64,000 nt of DNA from NCBI GenBank assembly GCA_011037195.1, contig JAAEAF010006040.1, positions 1 through 64,000 on the forward strand. Reading direction: 5' to 3'. A program made the position numbers and the translations under genes. The DNA comes from Triatoma infestans (lineage: Eukaryota > Arthropoda > Insecta > Hemiptera > Reduviidae). The notes beneath the pieces are model-generated. The model was not told the origin of the DNA. It made no database searches and saw only the letters and a program-made list of their open reading frames with translations. Of this stretch, positions 10,170-23,026 are shown piece by piece. Numbering within the stretch: position 1 is the first letter of the stretch; the number at the start of each line of letters is the position of its first letter.

Positions 10170-11250
10170 TGGCTATTCTGTGAAATTGCACTTCCGGTTT
10201 ATCGAGTTTTCTTCCAAACAGGAATTCTGGCAATAATTTTAATTTAGCGTGATATTAAACAAGCGGCAGAACTATTAAAGTGTACTGAAAGTGAAAGTGT
10301 ACTGAAAGATTGACTTTACAGTTTCCTCAGAACCCTTCTAGTAATCAGTTTTCCTGAGCAAAATGATTCAAATAAAAGTGATAGGCCGTTATGTCTGTAG
10401 AAGCTTAAAGAAATTGTTGTTGCAGCCAGACGTTTGTAAAAATCGTGTGTGAAAAAAATATTTCTGTAAAATCTCACTCCTGGTTGATAGATTTTCACGC
10501 CAAATTTCGTGTCAGATGCTGTGGTCCGTATCTAAGCTGAATATTGTGAAGAAATACTCACACCACTTTCCCTTACTGCAGTAAATAAAATTATAAAATT
10601 GACGAATTTTCTTTAAAATTTTAATTTTTCTATGTGAAATTGACATTAAGCTAATGGAAATACATATACCTAACTCAGGTAGTACTGATTTGATTACATT
10701 GTAGTCCAGAAGACAGATACCTTTAACTTTGAAAAAAGCCCAATTAACTCTCAAGTTTAACGCCACAGATTCCTTCGAACCCCTTTAATAAATGTTTGTT
10801 TCAAGTAAAATTGATACTTTTATTTCTGGGGTAGTGAGCTTTCCATGTTGAAAGAAAATCGTTGTAGCGTAGCCGAGAAAATTGCCAAAAACCTATACTC
10901 GTGCTTTAAGGTCGCAGTTATGATTAACGAAATCTTTTTTTATGGAATTCTAATAATGCTGCTAACCCACCTTAATATTATTCTATAAATTGCAGAATCC
11001 CATGACATTGTACTAAAGTAGCCCTTTGGAATGCTTACCATTGTCGCCCTGTCACAAGTCTTCTCCCTTCTATAAAACAAATATTCTAAAAAATAATCCT
11101 AAAAGACACTTATGTGTACGGATAGTGTACGAAGTCTAAAAACAAAAACAAAAATCGATGAAGCCGTTATCGATAAAATCGTAAAAAACGAAAAAATACA
11201 AATTGGTAACGTTGCATTTCCGGTTGTTAGATTTTGAGCCGAACCTTCTT
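10170..11250 (-). repeat. Family H repeat, degenerate copy
   Basis: In the minus orientation of the family the usual blocks are visible: CACTTCCGGTTTATCGAG, 'TTCAAATAAAAGTGATAGGC', 'CTCACACCACTTTCCCTTACTGCAG', and a second CATTTCCGGTTG near 11215. The hairpin end is missing. Two partial copies may be fused here. Confidence 0.55.
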
Positions 11251-11284
11251 TTTTTTCTAGTACGATGGTATACCTCAAGGAATA

Positions 11285-11925
11285 TGTAGTGTAAGAAAGA
11301 AATGCAAAAATAATAGTTTTGATAATATAGTTTAGTGAATTTTGACAATATTTAAGTGAAGCAGTTTTGGAAAATAAATAGTGAATTTACCTTCAAAAGG
11401 AGTGTATTTAGAGTCAGGTACTATAATATAAGGTTATTGCAATTAAAGAAACAAAGGCACAAGAATCCGTTAGGCCAACTCTTTTGTAAGAGAAAATCCC
11501 CCGCTAGAGCAGGGCATTCTTGGAACAGTCTGGGGCATTCTGTTTTCAAAGCCAGAACACTTGCTTCAGGAATTGCTCTCTAAAAATCAGTGCCACTTTA
11601 AGTTAAAACATAAGAGCTTTGCATCTAATCTAGATAACCACTTAATTGCATAAACATAATAGTTTTGTTGTAGCCATCGAAGCAGAACACTTGTTTTTCG
11701 CTCTCTTAGCATCAGTGCTTATTAATAAGTTAATAATTTATTTGCAAATACTTGTAGTTATTATTTTAATAGAATATATTTATTGTTAGTAGTGGTGATT
11801 ACTTTCTTATTTCTGATACTTCACTCTCTTAAACATATATACTTACAAGCCCTTTTATTAAACTGCTCGTGCTACACACTATCACTACTCTACAACACAT
11901 CCCACCAAAAATATTTCAAATATCA
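11285..11925 (+). repeat. Dispersed repeat, LTR-like, partner at 27141
   Basis: This roughly 640-bp segment matches 27141-27740 in the same orientation over almost its whole length. Shared blocks include 'TAGTGAATTTTGACAATATT', 'CAAAGGCACAAGAATCCG' and 'CTGCTCGTGCT'/'CCGCTCGTGCT'. No coding. The size and TGT-type start would suit a solo LTR, but matching short ends and target duplications were not confirmed. Confidence 0.5.
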
Positions 11926-11939
11926 TGCAGAACATTTAG

Positions 11940-12310
11940 TTGTTCAAGTTGAGATCGCGTCAGTGATTTTTTATAAACCCACATTTCTCCATCGAAGCAG
12001 AAAATGGCTGCCTTTTGCTTAGGGAAAGGAGTGATAAAGGAAAAGTCAAAGTAAACGACGCTTTTTCATAGCAAAACAAGGCTGGAACATTCGCAGAATA
12101 TCTGTGTGTGGGCAGAGTTAGACCTCGTCACCTCAGCGAACCAGAGGTATGGAAAAGAAAAATTAAGCTCTGCCCATTACCTACAGCCAATTACGAAAGG
12201 GAGTAGGCCCCGCCCTTGCTCCTCGCAACATGCAGTGAGACTACACTGAAAAAGCTCATTGCAATATGGGCGGTATGTGGTTTTGTAACGACACACTGAT
12301 GCAATCTTAA
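11940..12310. repeat. Dispersed non-coding repeat related to 22415-23000
   Basis: Shared blocks are 'AAAACAAGGCTG' plus 'GACCTCGT' followed by a purine-rich tract. It is GC-richer than its surroundings and has no reading frame worth reporting. Confidence 0.4.
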
Positions 12311-13083
12311 TACTAAAAACCAAAGTGTTTTGAATATAATGACCCCGAGTGACCTGAAAGTTCAGTAATATCATGTTTAAGTCTACTACAATTTTTCTTT
12401 AGTTACGATATTTTGGTTCAACTAGACTGCAAACCATAAACATACTTTCAGCGAAACCCCAATACTGTGTTGCCGATAAAAACTGAATTTCGAAACATAA
12501 TATGATGACAGCGAGCGATTCCTCCTACCAGACAATAAGAGAAAGTAAAAACCACAATTTCTCTTTCAACAGTAATTATATATGTAATTTGTCAAATATG
12601 GGGCATGTATACTGGACACAACCAATTACAGTTTTCATAATCAGCGATGATTTGCATAAAAAAGTAATTCATATATATACATCATTGCTATAACAGTGTA
12701 ATCAAATGAAAATGATATTCTATTATTATACGATTACCAAAAATAAAAGAGAAATATTAATTTATCAAAATTTCTATTTGAATTAATTAATTTTCATAGA
12801 ATTGACGTTTATTTAGTTATAAATATTTTTATTGATTTTTTTATTTTTATTTTTATAAAATACAAAGTTTTACTTTAGAAATTAGATAGGAGAAAATGTA
12901 AATGTCATGTAAACGAAACGTGACATTTCCAGGCTTTTTGAACTTTTCTCTTGTTCAACAGAACGTTGACGGCTGTTGGCAATTAAATTATATTTATTCA
13001 TAAGAAAAAAAAAAAAAACCATTTTCAATAAATCCTGGTAGATTTTCATTCTATAGAACTTAGTTCGTTCGAACTATATCACA
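12311..13083. other. AT-rich DNA, nothing recognised
   Basis: I can assign no gene, RNA or repeat here. Confidence 0.45.
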
Positions 13084-13300
13084 TTTTTTAATTTTTTTAC
13101 TTTCTCTTACTTGCTGTAAGAAAAAGTATTGTGGTCGTGTCAAATTTTCGATATCAAGTTTTCACCGGAAATATTTATTTTGAGGTCTTCTGAGTCCAAA
13201 GAAATGGTTTTTAGAAAATGGGGTGTGTTTATGTGCGTATGTATGTATGGATGTATGTATATATGTATGTGAAACAGCTTAACTCAAAAATGGAAAATTA
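13084..13300 (+). repeat. Family H repeat, hairpin-end fragment
   Basis: TTTACTTTCTCTTACTTGC..GTAAGAA marks a decayed hairpin end. The 'GTCAAATTTTCGATATC' and 'CACCGGAAAT' blocks, a GTAT-type microsatellite in place of (TG)n, and 'AACTCAAAAATGG' follow. The rest is missing. Confidence 0.7.
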
Positions 13301-16257
13301 GAATTCCATTCTTTTCTTTTTTTTTTAATAGATTTATTGTATTTGTCAGTAAAGCCAAAAATTATATTTGAATAGCATAGTTTCCTATTCAAAGTATTTA
13401 ATTCAAATATTTGAACAAAACTTTACCTTGGATAAAATATGCACAAATACAACACATACACGTATTTAAAGTAACCTGTGTTATACAAGTTTTACAAAGA
13501 TTGTAAATTTCTAACTTCTCTAGTAAGTTGTAAAACTTTTAGTTATACAATAAAGTTGTCAAATAACCTGTAGAAAACATAACAAAACTTTTACCACGAT
13601 AAATTAGTTTTCAAAATACTTGTTTTAGAATTTAAAAAAATTTTCACACGGCTCCCCCATTTAAACTAATAATAGAACTCCCCCCCTTATTTGTTTTTGC
13701 AGAATTAAACTTTCAACCTCAAACTGAAAGAAAATCAAAATTTAAATTTAAGAAATTTATAAATGGACCACATTCTAATGTCCATATTTAATGTAGTAGT
13801 TGAAATTTTTTAATTAGTTAATTTTTTAATATATATATATATAAATATTTTCCAAGTTTATTGAAGAAAATCCTTGAAGCCATTTTCAAGAAAACTAGGA
13901 AAAACTAGAGATCAGACACATATACATTCAAGGATTGTAATCTCCTATGCAGTCTTTGCAGCTTTCCATTGTCAGCCTAAAAGAATGGTAAGGCAGCATA
14001 GCTTAAACAATAACTCTGGGATGCCAACTCAATTACTGGCTAAGGAGCACTTAAGAACTGACAACAGATCGAACCAAATTCTTTACCGACACAGAAAAAT
14101 ATGGCTACCTATTTACAACGGGAATGTGAAGTTGATCGCCTGCTCATGGTGCCCCCTGCGTCGTCTAAACGATCAACAATGCCCCAACTTGAATGGGTCA
14201 GGCCATCAGAACTCTGAAGGTGCATAAGGCAAGTGTAGAGGCATAATTGAGGCAACCCCACCATCACACTAGGAGCCTGTGGACATCTCCGAAACAATAA
14301 AGGTACAAGGAAACAAAATAGAACTGTCTTGTATAGTGCAATGAGAAACTTTATACCACAAGGTAGATTGGTGGTCAAAACTAAGTACTCGTATTTACAC
14401 CGACTCGACATTGTTCTAAACCCTGCCAGTTCTGAGATCAGATCTCACCGCAGACAGTAGACAAGCATCCTTTCGGAGAGACAGATACTCCTGCAGCATC
14501 TAGTCAATCAGGATGTGCGTTGGCTTCCTCCAAAATCTAATTTACTACCTACATAGAGCCTCGATATTTTTCTGAATTTAAAATACACAATCGATTTTAA
14601 ACTTTAGTGCTTTATATTCAATTGTTTAAAAATGGATAAATTATATGCAATTGTGTGGGTGTGCATATGCAACACACTGATATTGCATTTTATATTTATG
14701 TAATTTTTAAACACAAAGATTTTATAAATTCAATTTTATACTCTGAAAAACTAGTCTTTGTAAATCCAGACAACAGCAAAGAATAGTTTTTGATTTCTTC
14801 TTGTTACGTAATTTGGGGGAAAAATTTTGGCGAGAGAGATGAAATAAAACAAAGTGCAATAATAGATTGTGATGGCAATGAAAAGCTTGATGAATAAGCT
14901 ACGCGCTATTTTAACTAATAATTCACAATATTATATATATATATATTCAACTAAGAATAACAGGTGATTTAGGCAAGAGAACGTTGTTGATGATGACAAC
15001 TCCTTCATCTTCATATTTTCAACCGTTCCTGATCATTCTGGGTTATTCTTTTTATAGATTTTCAGTTGTCCTGTTGTCCTTCTCAAGCTAAGTGGTTGGA
15101 CGCAGCTTTGTTGAATAGTGTTGAGAAAGTGCCAGTGACTTAGTAATATGGTGGTGTTTGAGGACAAATCAGTGATAATATCAGGTATAGCAAATTTTTG
15201 TCCAACTGGTCAAATACATTGTGAAATATTTCCGTCTTACAAGCGTGTAACATTCAGTCGGAACTGAAAAAATTACTATAAAAAAGTTCATCTAAATTAA
15301 AGAAATAGATTTTAGGTAAAACACAAATAAACGAACAAACTTACAGATTATTATTAAATTAATTAATCAATAAACATTCTGGAAGTTTAAATTATTACGT
15401 CTTAAAAGTCAATTAAATCATGAAATCAATTTAAAAAAAAAAAAAATTGAATTGTTATTCATAATAGTTACAGAATTAACTGCAAACAACATGAAAAAAA
15501 AAAAAAAGCTAAGCCTATTTTTAAGAATAAAACTGTATGCGGTTTAATTTAACAACCGGAAGGAAACTCATGAATAACTCAGAGTTGTATACAGCCTCTT
15601 TAATTAAGTACCCACGTCATTTACAATTCCATAACCACTTCTATTATTACTTCACTAAATATTTATTTCCATTTTATAGTTAAAGTTAAATTTAGGTATA
15701 GCAAAGTAATAAAGTGAGAATTATTTACAAATATTAATTTTCTTAATTAGATTCTAATTTATTTCATGATTTTAATTTTGTTAAAACAGATAATACTTTC
15801 TTCTTCTTTACTATTATCACTTATGCAACGTGTTTCTTTATGTTGTTAATTCTCAAATAAATGATGGTTTAATAAGTATTAACGATAATAATTATTGCTG
15901 AACAGTTGAAGTGCGATTATCCGGAGATTAACGTGATTACTAGAGGATAAACAAGAAAAGAAGAAAAACAAAAAAATGCTACCAATCTAATACAGACTGT
16001 TGTAAAGAGAAGAACTGAGAGAAAAAAAACAAGGAAGAAAAATTCCTGGAATAACCCTGAAATTCGAGGAGAGACAATCAAAAAGAATTAGCTATGGTAG
16101 TCTGGCTTAATCTTCAGGAGATAAAATGTATACGTATTTAAGAGAGAATAAGAGCGAAGAAAGTTGTAAATGAAATCTGACGTGAAACAATGACCCAATT
16201 TTTATTTATTACCTACAATTAATACAATTCTAATTGATGTATTTTTCTTTAAACTTG
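13301..16257. other. Mostly AT-rich DNA, unassigned
   Basis: Most is featureless AT-rich sequence. The part at about 13870-14530 has near-balanced base composition and short open frames on both strands (117 and 100 codons, overlapping). None looks like a protein I know, so it may be a decayed transposon. (TA)n occurs at about 14930-14945. Confidence 0.4.
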
Positions 16258-16640
16258 GAATGTTTATTAAACACCTTAGTATTACATATAAAAATGGTTG
16301 GTAGGAATTATACTTGTTTACATGACAGCTACTTTTGTCTCAAACCGTTAGCGTAAATTTTTGTTCTCGGTAGATTTTAAATTTAGCTTAAATCAAAGTT
16401 TTCCCTGGATCCTCTAAAGTCAATTCTTCCGGAAAAATGTTGAAATAAATGTGTTCCGGAAAGTCTGCATTTCCTGTTAACCGATGTTTTCAAATTTGAA
16501 ATTCTAATAATGCATTTAATTTTATTTTAGTGGATTGGGTTGAAGTGGCACCTTTGGAGGAAAATTTGACGCTGCAGTTCAATCAGAAATCTCAAGAAAA
16601 AAATCATTTCCCCAAAAAGTGTTTCAAATATGCGCAAAGG
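16258..16640 (-). repeat. Family H repeat, internal fragment
   Basis: It shares about 380 bp with 18759-19165 ('TTTACATGACAGCTACTTTT', 'TTTGAAATTCTAATAATGCA', 'CTGCAG..CAATCAGAAATCTC'). Its internal blocks resemble family H in minus orientation. The hairpin end is absent. Confidence 0.55.
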
Positions 16641-18179
16641 TTAATGAAAATGGTTTTACGCTGTTTTTGAGAAAATCATGAAAACTTGAACAGAACACAT
16701 ATAATGGGTTTGAGAAGGATAGAAATTGGATTAGATAGATAAATGAACTAGAAGTAAAGTTGAACACTGTATAGAGAGTGAGATCCTGTCAAATTTTATT
16801 CCCTCTCTGCTATGGATCACTCTCTTCGGAACCTATTAAGTACACGATATCCTGAACCGTCTAATGGAATATAAAGATTAAGGTATTACTGGGCATCTTT
16901 TAAATATTCTATGTCAAAATATTAATTCTAAAAATCATACTTTCATTCTCAGAAGACACTGTGATAAGTATCAAGTTCGAAAATCTTCTACCACTAAACT
17001 ATAGTTAGAGGAAGTTACTAGTATAGTAAATTGTAATTGATGCAATGATCAATAAATATAATAGATAGGATAACAAAAGCAATTAATATGAAGTACAAAA
17101 CAACGGGAAAATAATTGAAATTATTGTTGGCAACATGAAATGCTTTTTGATTGATTAACTGTTAATAAAATAAACAAAACAACTTCAAACAACTCTCCTG
17201 AACAACTTAATACACCTTTGATTACCAATTAAAACAAAATACAACGGAACATCATGAATAAGTTTTCTTATACAACTGGTTCCTAAAACATATAAACCTA
17301 CTTGGTTTACTTGGTAAGGCCATTCAATCCTTGGCGATTCAATCTCTTCTCTTTACTACTAGATTTCTCTCCTTCAATCGATTTCATCTAAATAGCGAAC
17401 CAACAGCCTACGGGCAATAACAATTCCAAACATTGTTTCATGGTTTTACTTCACGGAAACAAACGATCTGTCAAGAGAATTATTATCTCTAGGAGTACGA
17501 AGATGCTTCCTGGTTTCAGAATAATACTGTGGGAAAAAAATTAAAGGATTGGTTTAAAACGCAAAATAGTCAGATAATTTTTAATGATGGACTTTCGGAA
17601 TTTACGTGTGCACTAGATTGATATTAATTACAATTAATCCTATTGATATTTGATTATTCCATTAACTTAAATTAAACGTTTTGTATTTCCAAATGAAAAA
17701 AAAAAATTAACAAGTTCTTCAAGTAATTTGGAACTAAATAAATTAAATTGTATTTTTCACTGGAATTACATGTTTTTATGTTGCTAACGGTTGGATGTTG
17801 GTGAAGGGAATGACCATAAAAGTCAAATCGAACTGCGATTTTTGAATCTCCCCTTTGGATGGCAGTGTTTTAAACAGAATTTAGTCATAGTGTAAAGTGG
17901 ATAATTAGTGAGTGTTTATATATGGTTAATGAGCTAGATTTTGCCTTTGGATTCTTTTAATCCAATTAGTTACTACAATTATCTCTGCAGACTCTATTGG
18001 AGTTATTGTTTGTATTACTAGGCGTAGAGGGAAATAGACTAACTACTTTTTTGGGTGATCTTAACGTCCCAGCAGCTAACAACAAGTCTATTTACAAGAA
18101 TAGCATTTATATAGTATATACCATCAAATTTTCAACACTAAACAACCAGAGCCTGAAAAGGTATGATTTGTGCAACCAA
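16641..18179. other. AT-rich DNA, nothing recognised
   Basis: There is no supported feature; the short frame near 18000 is not convincing. Confidence 0.45.
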
Positions 18180-18480
18180 TAGGATTTAGCAAAGTCACAT
18201 CAGCAGCAGCACAAACTCACCAGCATCACCAAGGAAATGGACAATCAAGAAGAAAATATACCCATGCGATCTTTAGAAGTTAAAAAACTCTTTTTTAAAA
18301 TTGCTTTATGGAAGAAATTGCAAACAGAATGGAATGAACTTAATGAGAATTTCAAAGAAATTGAAGGTTATATGCGACCAGTACCACTGCAATTAATGTC
18401 TAGGCGAGACAATGTTATTTTATCTCTGCTATTATCGGGCATTTCCGACTGATTCACGTATTTGTTTCACTATTAGCTTA
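18180..18480 (+). pseudogene. LINE ORF2 fragment (after RNase H domain)
   Basis: The frame from 18237 to 18452 reads 'IPMRSLEVKKLFFKIALWKK' and then 'LMSRRDNVILSLLLSG'. This is the pattern of the linker after the RNase H domain in I-like LINEs, just before the C-terminal cysteine motif. It stops at 18450, and in-register residues continue briefly beyond. About 70 codons survive. Family assignment is by resemblance only. Confidence 0.5.
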
Positions 18481-18758
18481 ACGTCAACTGGCCATGTTAA
18501 CTTTATTGTGAAAAATTGACCGTACTTCAACTTATGAACGATTATGAAAATTTAGAGCAAACGTGGGTATATCGTAGGACAAAATCTCAAACTGTTACTT
18601 TTATTTAAAAAATTTTCTCCGACAAAAATTAGATTCAGGAGGTGGTGGGAGAGATATACGGGGTTTCATTAAGGAATATTCATTTCAATTAATTTATGAT
18701 TTCATCATGTAGAATTGTTGAAAGGTATTAAAATTGTTTATTATCTAATAGAATTATT

Positions 18759-19165
18759 AGTGTTTATTAAACACCTTAGGATTACATATAAAAAATGAGT
18801 GGTAGGAATTACACTTGTTTACATGACAGCTACTTTTGTCTCAAACCGTTAGCGTACACTTTTGTTGTCGGTAGAGTTTAATTTTAGCTTAAATCACAGT
18901 GTTCCCTAGATCCTCTAAACTCTATTTTTCTGGAAAAATGTTCAAATAAATGTTTTTAGAGAAAATAGTAGAAAAAAAAAAAAACAACTACGAAACCTAT
19001 TCCGAAAAGTCCGCACATCCGATACAATGGATTGTCTTCAAATTTGAAATTCTAATAATGCATTTATCTTAAATAGTATTTAGTTGGTAGAACCATACAT
19101 TGTGTTGAAATGGCACTTTTGGAGGAAAATTTATCGCTGCAGCTCAATTAGAAATCTCAAAAACA
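18759..19165 (-). repeat. Family H repeat, internal fragment
   Basis: This is the second member of the pair with 16258-16640, in the same orientation 2.5 kb away. It carries an extra A-rich insertion near 18970. Confidence 0.55.
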
Positions 19166-19199
19166 AAAAAATTTATTTAATTAATGTTATTTTAAATTA

Positions 19200-19569
19200 T
19201 TATTATTATTCGTTGGGGGGGGGGGGCCCTTACTATTCAAAGCCCCATTGAGCCCCATTTAAGGATCCCAAAGAAAAACAACCCACGGGACCTAGTACAA
19301 AAATCTAGGCGCGGATCTAGCAAACTTAAGATTCAAACATTCCAAACAAATCAGGCCATAACCTTAAAGGGAAATAACCTAAACTCTTCCACAGACAGCC
19401 AGTTCCAACTGAAAGTCCTGAACCAATTTTCCTCATAACCCAAGTAATCTGTTGTAAAACGGATAGGTGTTTCTTCATCCGTCTCACAAACTCTACAAAA
19501 GAGGACTGCCATTATGTAGAGGTGTCTTCTTAAATCGTAGTAAGAGATCCAATAAGATGCGTTAAGAGA
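19200..19569 (-). pseudogene. LINE C-terminal ORF2 fragment
   Basis: On the minus strand 72 codons are open from 19569 to a stop at 19351-19353. They include 'SYYDLRRHLYIM' and 'FCRVCETDEETPIRF', matching the end of ORF2 in RNase H-type LINEs, where a 'GH.RL..HL..MGL' phrase precedes a CX2C cysteine motif with acidic residues. It then reads 'EEFRLFPFKVMA' and stops. The expected later His/Cys of the motif is altered. About 150 bp of 3' untranslated sequence extends to a G run at 19216-19228. The 5' side is truncated. Confidence 0.6.
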
Positions 19570-20329
19570 CTATTTCAGGAATGGAACATATATAAATGCA
19601 AATGTCATGCTGGTATTATTAATGAGGAATATTTCGTATAATTCAAGAATAAATAACAAATAAAATATTGCAAATTTAATGAATAGTTTATAATAACAAT
19701 ACGGAAACAATGAGTAAGTTTAAAATAGAGGAAAAACATTATTATGAAAATAGACAGAGACAATAAAAAAAAACAAAAAACAAAAATAATAATTTGTTTT
19801 GATGAATAAAATTTCTCGTGGTTCTTTTTTTCGTCTGTTAAATAAACAATTCCAGTTCTATAATCTCATTCATTTGAACAAAGAAAAACTGACATAATTG
19901 AAATGAGAGCGTTTTTATTATTGTACTTTTTTAAATTTACGAACTACTTTTTTTTTTTTTTTTTTAGATATTCAGTTGGTATTGTTTGTTATATATTTGT
20001 ATAAATTGATGTTTTTAATAAAGTTTTAATTGGCATACTTGTAAATATTTAATAATTGTTTATAAAGTTTAACTAAATAAATTTACTAACGATTATTTTT
20101 CTTTATAAATAATAAATTTTAAACAATTTAAAAACAAAATAACTTATTAAAGAATTGAGTGCCTTTGGGCTGTCATTCACTTTTTATCTTTCAACAAATT
20201 ACACAAAGATCACTCATACATTTCCAATAATAAATTACTTTGTAATATTTAACTTCCTTTGATCTCTATTGAAGTGTAAAATGTCTTTAAAAGGGTAAAT
20301 AAGTTTTTTTTTAAGTTAATTTGTTCCTA
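19570..20329. other. AT-rich DNA, nothing recognised
   Basis: There are long A and T runs and no assignable feature. Confidence 0.45.
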
Positions 20330-20850
20330 TTTATTTGAGAAAATTAATTACTTTAGTGTTGCATACATGTCAGATTTTTGAAATTGTTCTCACCGGAAAC
20401 AAATGGCTTGAGGTCATCTGAGCAAGAAAAAGTATTTTTTTAGAAATTGCTCTGTGGGTGTGTGTGTGTGAATCAAGCGTCAAGGAACGTGAATTACAGA
20501 GATTTCAAACTCATTAGTTCGTCTAACCAGTGCGACAATAAGGTTTTGGTCAAAATGTGATCAATCGAAAGCATCCACTCTATGCAATAGATTTTTCCGG
20601 CTTTTGCTTTTTTCTCTGAAAATGGTCCCAATGATTTTTCTTTAAACTTGTTATAGACATTAGAGATATATGTAAGAGGATCACTTTTATTTGATGTATT
20701 TATGGAGGGGGGGGGGATTCATTTTAGAGGGATTTTAAGGGGGTTGAAGTTAGACTTAATTTTAAAGTATACTATAGGATTTTTACATCTAAATATATAA
20801 TGTTAATAGCAATTAAATCAACTACCCAAACTCCCATTTTGATGGAAATC
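20330..20850 (+). repeat. Family H repeat, degenerate copy
   Basis: The hairpin is lost, but 'CTCACCGGAAAC', 'TGAGGTCATCTGAG', 'TTTTTAGAAATTG', a (GT)n tract at 20456-20470 and the later 'TTTTCTTTAAACTTGTTATA' keep family order. A G run at 20706 corresponds to the G-rich block of other copies. Confidence 0.6.
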
Positions 20851-20889
20851 ACATGACCGGCTGTTGCTGAACTAATGCTAGAAAACGGG

Positions 20890-21130
20890 TCGTCAGTTTT
20901 TTGCTAGATGAAGTCAACAACAAGTTTCTTTATGCATGGAATTCATTAAACTGCATTGACCTATATATTAGAGTCAGTCCAAGTCTTTTCAATCTGGAAG
21001 AGGTAGAGAGTTGAATCATCAGAGTATTAAGAGCAATGAAGCGGAATTTGTGAAGCTTACAATAGCCGGATCGGATTACACTATCTAAGTGTAAACATGC
21101 TTCCCAGATACTTCTTAACAAACATTGCCA
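20890..21130 (-). pseudogene. Possible reverse transcriptase remnant
   Basis: On the minus strand one frame contains 'YSDDSTLYLFQ', like the Y-x-D-D catalytic motif of LINE reverse transcriptases ('YADDSTL'). Stops surround it. The 63-codon open frame over the same bases is in a different register. DNA up to about 21650 is GC-richer and may belong to the same decayed element. Confidence 0.3.
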
Positions 21131-22414
21131 TTTGGTAGGATTTAGACCATTATGGGTTGTTGCATTTTATTTTATACAAGTTTATTTTATTTATATGATG
21201 CACTTCGAGCTTGAGCTGAAAATAATTCCAGGACTATCTTACTAAAGTTTCATAACCTGAACGAATCTAGAAAGGTATATCCTCCTCCAAAACCCGGTAA
21301 ATACCAAGGAAAAGGCTTCTAAATCTTTTCTAAATGACAGTTTACCACAGAACCAGGAGGTGTACTGGATCTTCTCCAACTGTACCACCATGTTATAGAA
21401 CCGATTCTTCAGGTGTACTCTAGATGTACGTACCCCTAAGGAAACTCCTTGGCATGCCCATCCCATTTTTGCTTAGAATTGACGCATACCTCAATTTTTT
21501 TCCGGTCCTAGCTGCCCAGAAAAGTTTTAACCTGGCTCTGAACTGGGAAAGATTTCCCAGAGAAATGCTCCTTGGCTTCCTTATTTCTAAGCTCTTCTTG
21601 GCGCCAACATGCTCTGACATCCAAAGAAGAAGTAACTCCGTTTCCTAGTCAGGTTATTCCGAACTGATGATCTATGCGCTCGCTGCTCTCAATAGAATTT
21701 AATTATAATCAGAGAGGATTACAATTTTCTGATTTCGATAGGTTTTTTTTTGGAGGCTGAACCGGATACAACTACTGTTTTGCGTAAATTTCCGCTTGGA
21801 AGATGCTAGTAAACATTGGCTCCGGGTACCTTGGTCTACTATACATTCTAGCCCTAGTTCACTCATTCATTGGATATAAGAGTACACCAGGGATTTTGGA
21901 GTGATTTGAATTGCGAAAGGTATTACAAAGCTTATTTAATCTAAATTAATTTATTGTTTTAATTTATGTTTACTTTAATTATAAACTTTCTAGACATAAT
22001 ATTTCGTTGTAATTAAAACTGAAATTAACGAATTGTATTTACATTTAATAGAAAATTGTTATTTTATTGTAAACAATGTCAAAACAAAATAACTTGAATA
22101 TGAGTTTTAAACTTCCAGCTATAAAGGAAATTGTAGAAAGTTTAAAGGCTTCCAACTTGCATACATTGTAGCTGACAAGTTTTGTAAAGTCTATAAATAC
22201 AATGGTTTTATCAAGTGCCTCATTCAATTTATATTCTATACACTTTTCTAAGGTAAATATATATCTGTATGTAAACATATATTGGAAAGTTTAAAATACA
22301 ATATTGATACGTTCGTACTTATAAACAAGTTACCACAAACAAAAATTGAATTTTAAGTAACTATATTATTATTTTGAGAATATTGTTGAAATCAGTTTAA
22401 CAATTTGTTTGAGG
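21131..22414. other. Unassigned DNA
   Basis: 21230-21680 is GC-richer with overlapping short frames on both strands that I cannot identify. The rest is AT-rich without features. Confidence 0.4.
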
Positions 22415-23000
22415 GCTTTTGATTTTATTGCACCATGGAAAAATGACGGTATTAGCATGGAGGACATGGTTGCCCCTGCTCAGAGAAAAGAGAGAAATAG
22501 AAAAGGAAGAAATATTTAACGGTTTTTCACACCAAAACAAGGCTGCAACTTCAGCAACGTGGCAGTGGGAGGGAAGGCTAAGACCTCGTTACCCAATACC
22601 AATCATGTGCAAGGAAGAGAAAATAAAGCCCCGAATACTACCAACAGCCATCTACAGAAGAGAAGGAGTAAGCTAACCTCCCACTCTATTTCTTATCAGT
22701 GTTGTTTCAGTTTTAGAGGCGACACTACGCTGAAGAAGTCTACTGGGCGAAACGAACCCTGGCGCGGTCTCAACCCGTGGACCTAACTGTTTTACATGAG
22801 AGTAGCCGCGGAAGTCTGAAAGATAGTAGAATAAAATTTGAAAAAAACCTTAAGTTTTCGGGATGAGATCAACGTTTTGCCCATATTGCAACGAGCTGCT
22901 TTAGAGTATTGTCGCTTTGAATGCCAAAGCGACACTGGCAAGAAACAGGGTTTGGAGTCGATGAAAGCGCCATCAGGATTGCTGAGTCAATTAAAGAAAA
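22415..23000. repeat. Dispersed non-coding repeat
   Basis: It shares short blocks with 8756-9118 and 11940-12310, such as 'CAAAACAAGGCTG', 'AAGACCTCGTTACC' and 'TTTGAATGCCAAAGC'. A decayed non-autonomous transposon family is likely. Confidence 0.4.
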
Positions 23001-23026
23001 TCATTTGCAGGAAGATTTGATAGAAA

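Noticed and set aside
13874..14411. Coding gene in the balanced-composition stretch (117- and 100-codon frames)
   Set aside because: The frames overlap on opposite strands, neither has a recognisable motif, and there are no splice or promoter signals.
19216..19228. G run as a G-quadruplex or regulatory element
   Set aside because: It is a single homopolymer run, and similar G runs at 20706 and 52186 vary with family H copies, so slippage is the simpler explanation.
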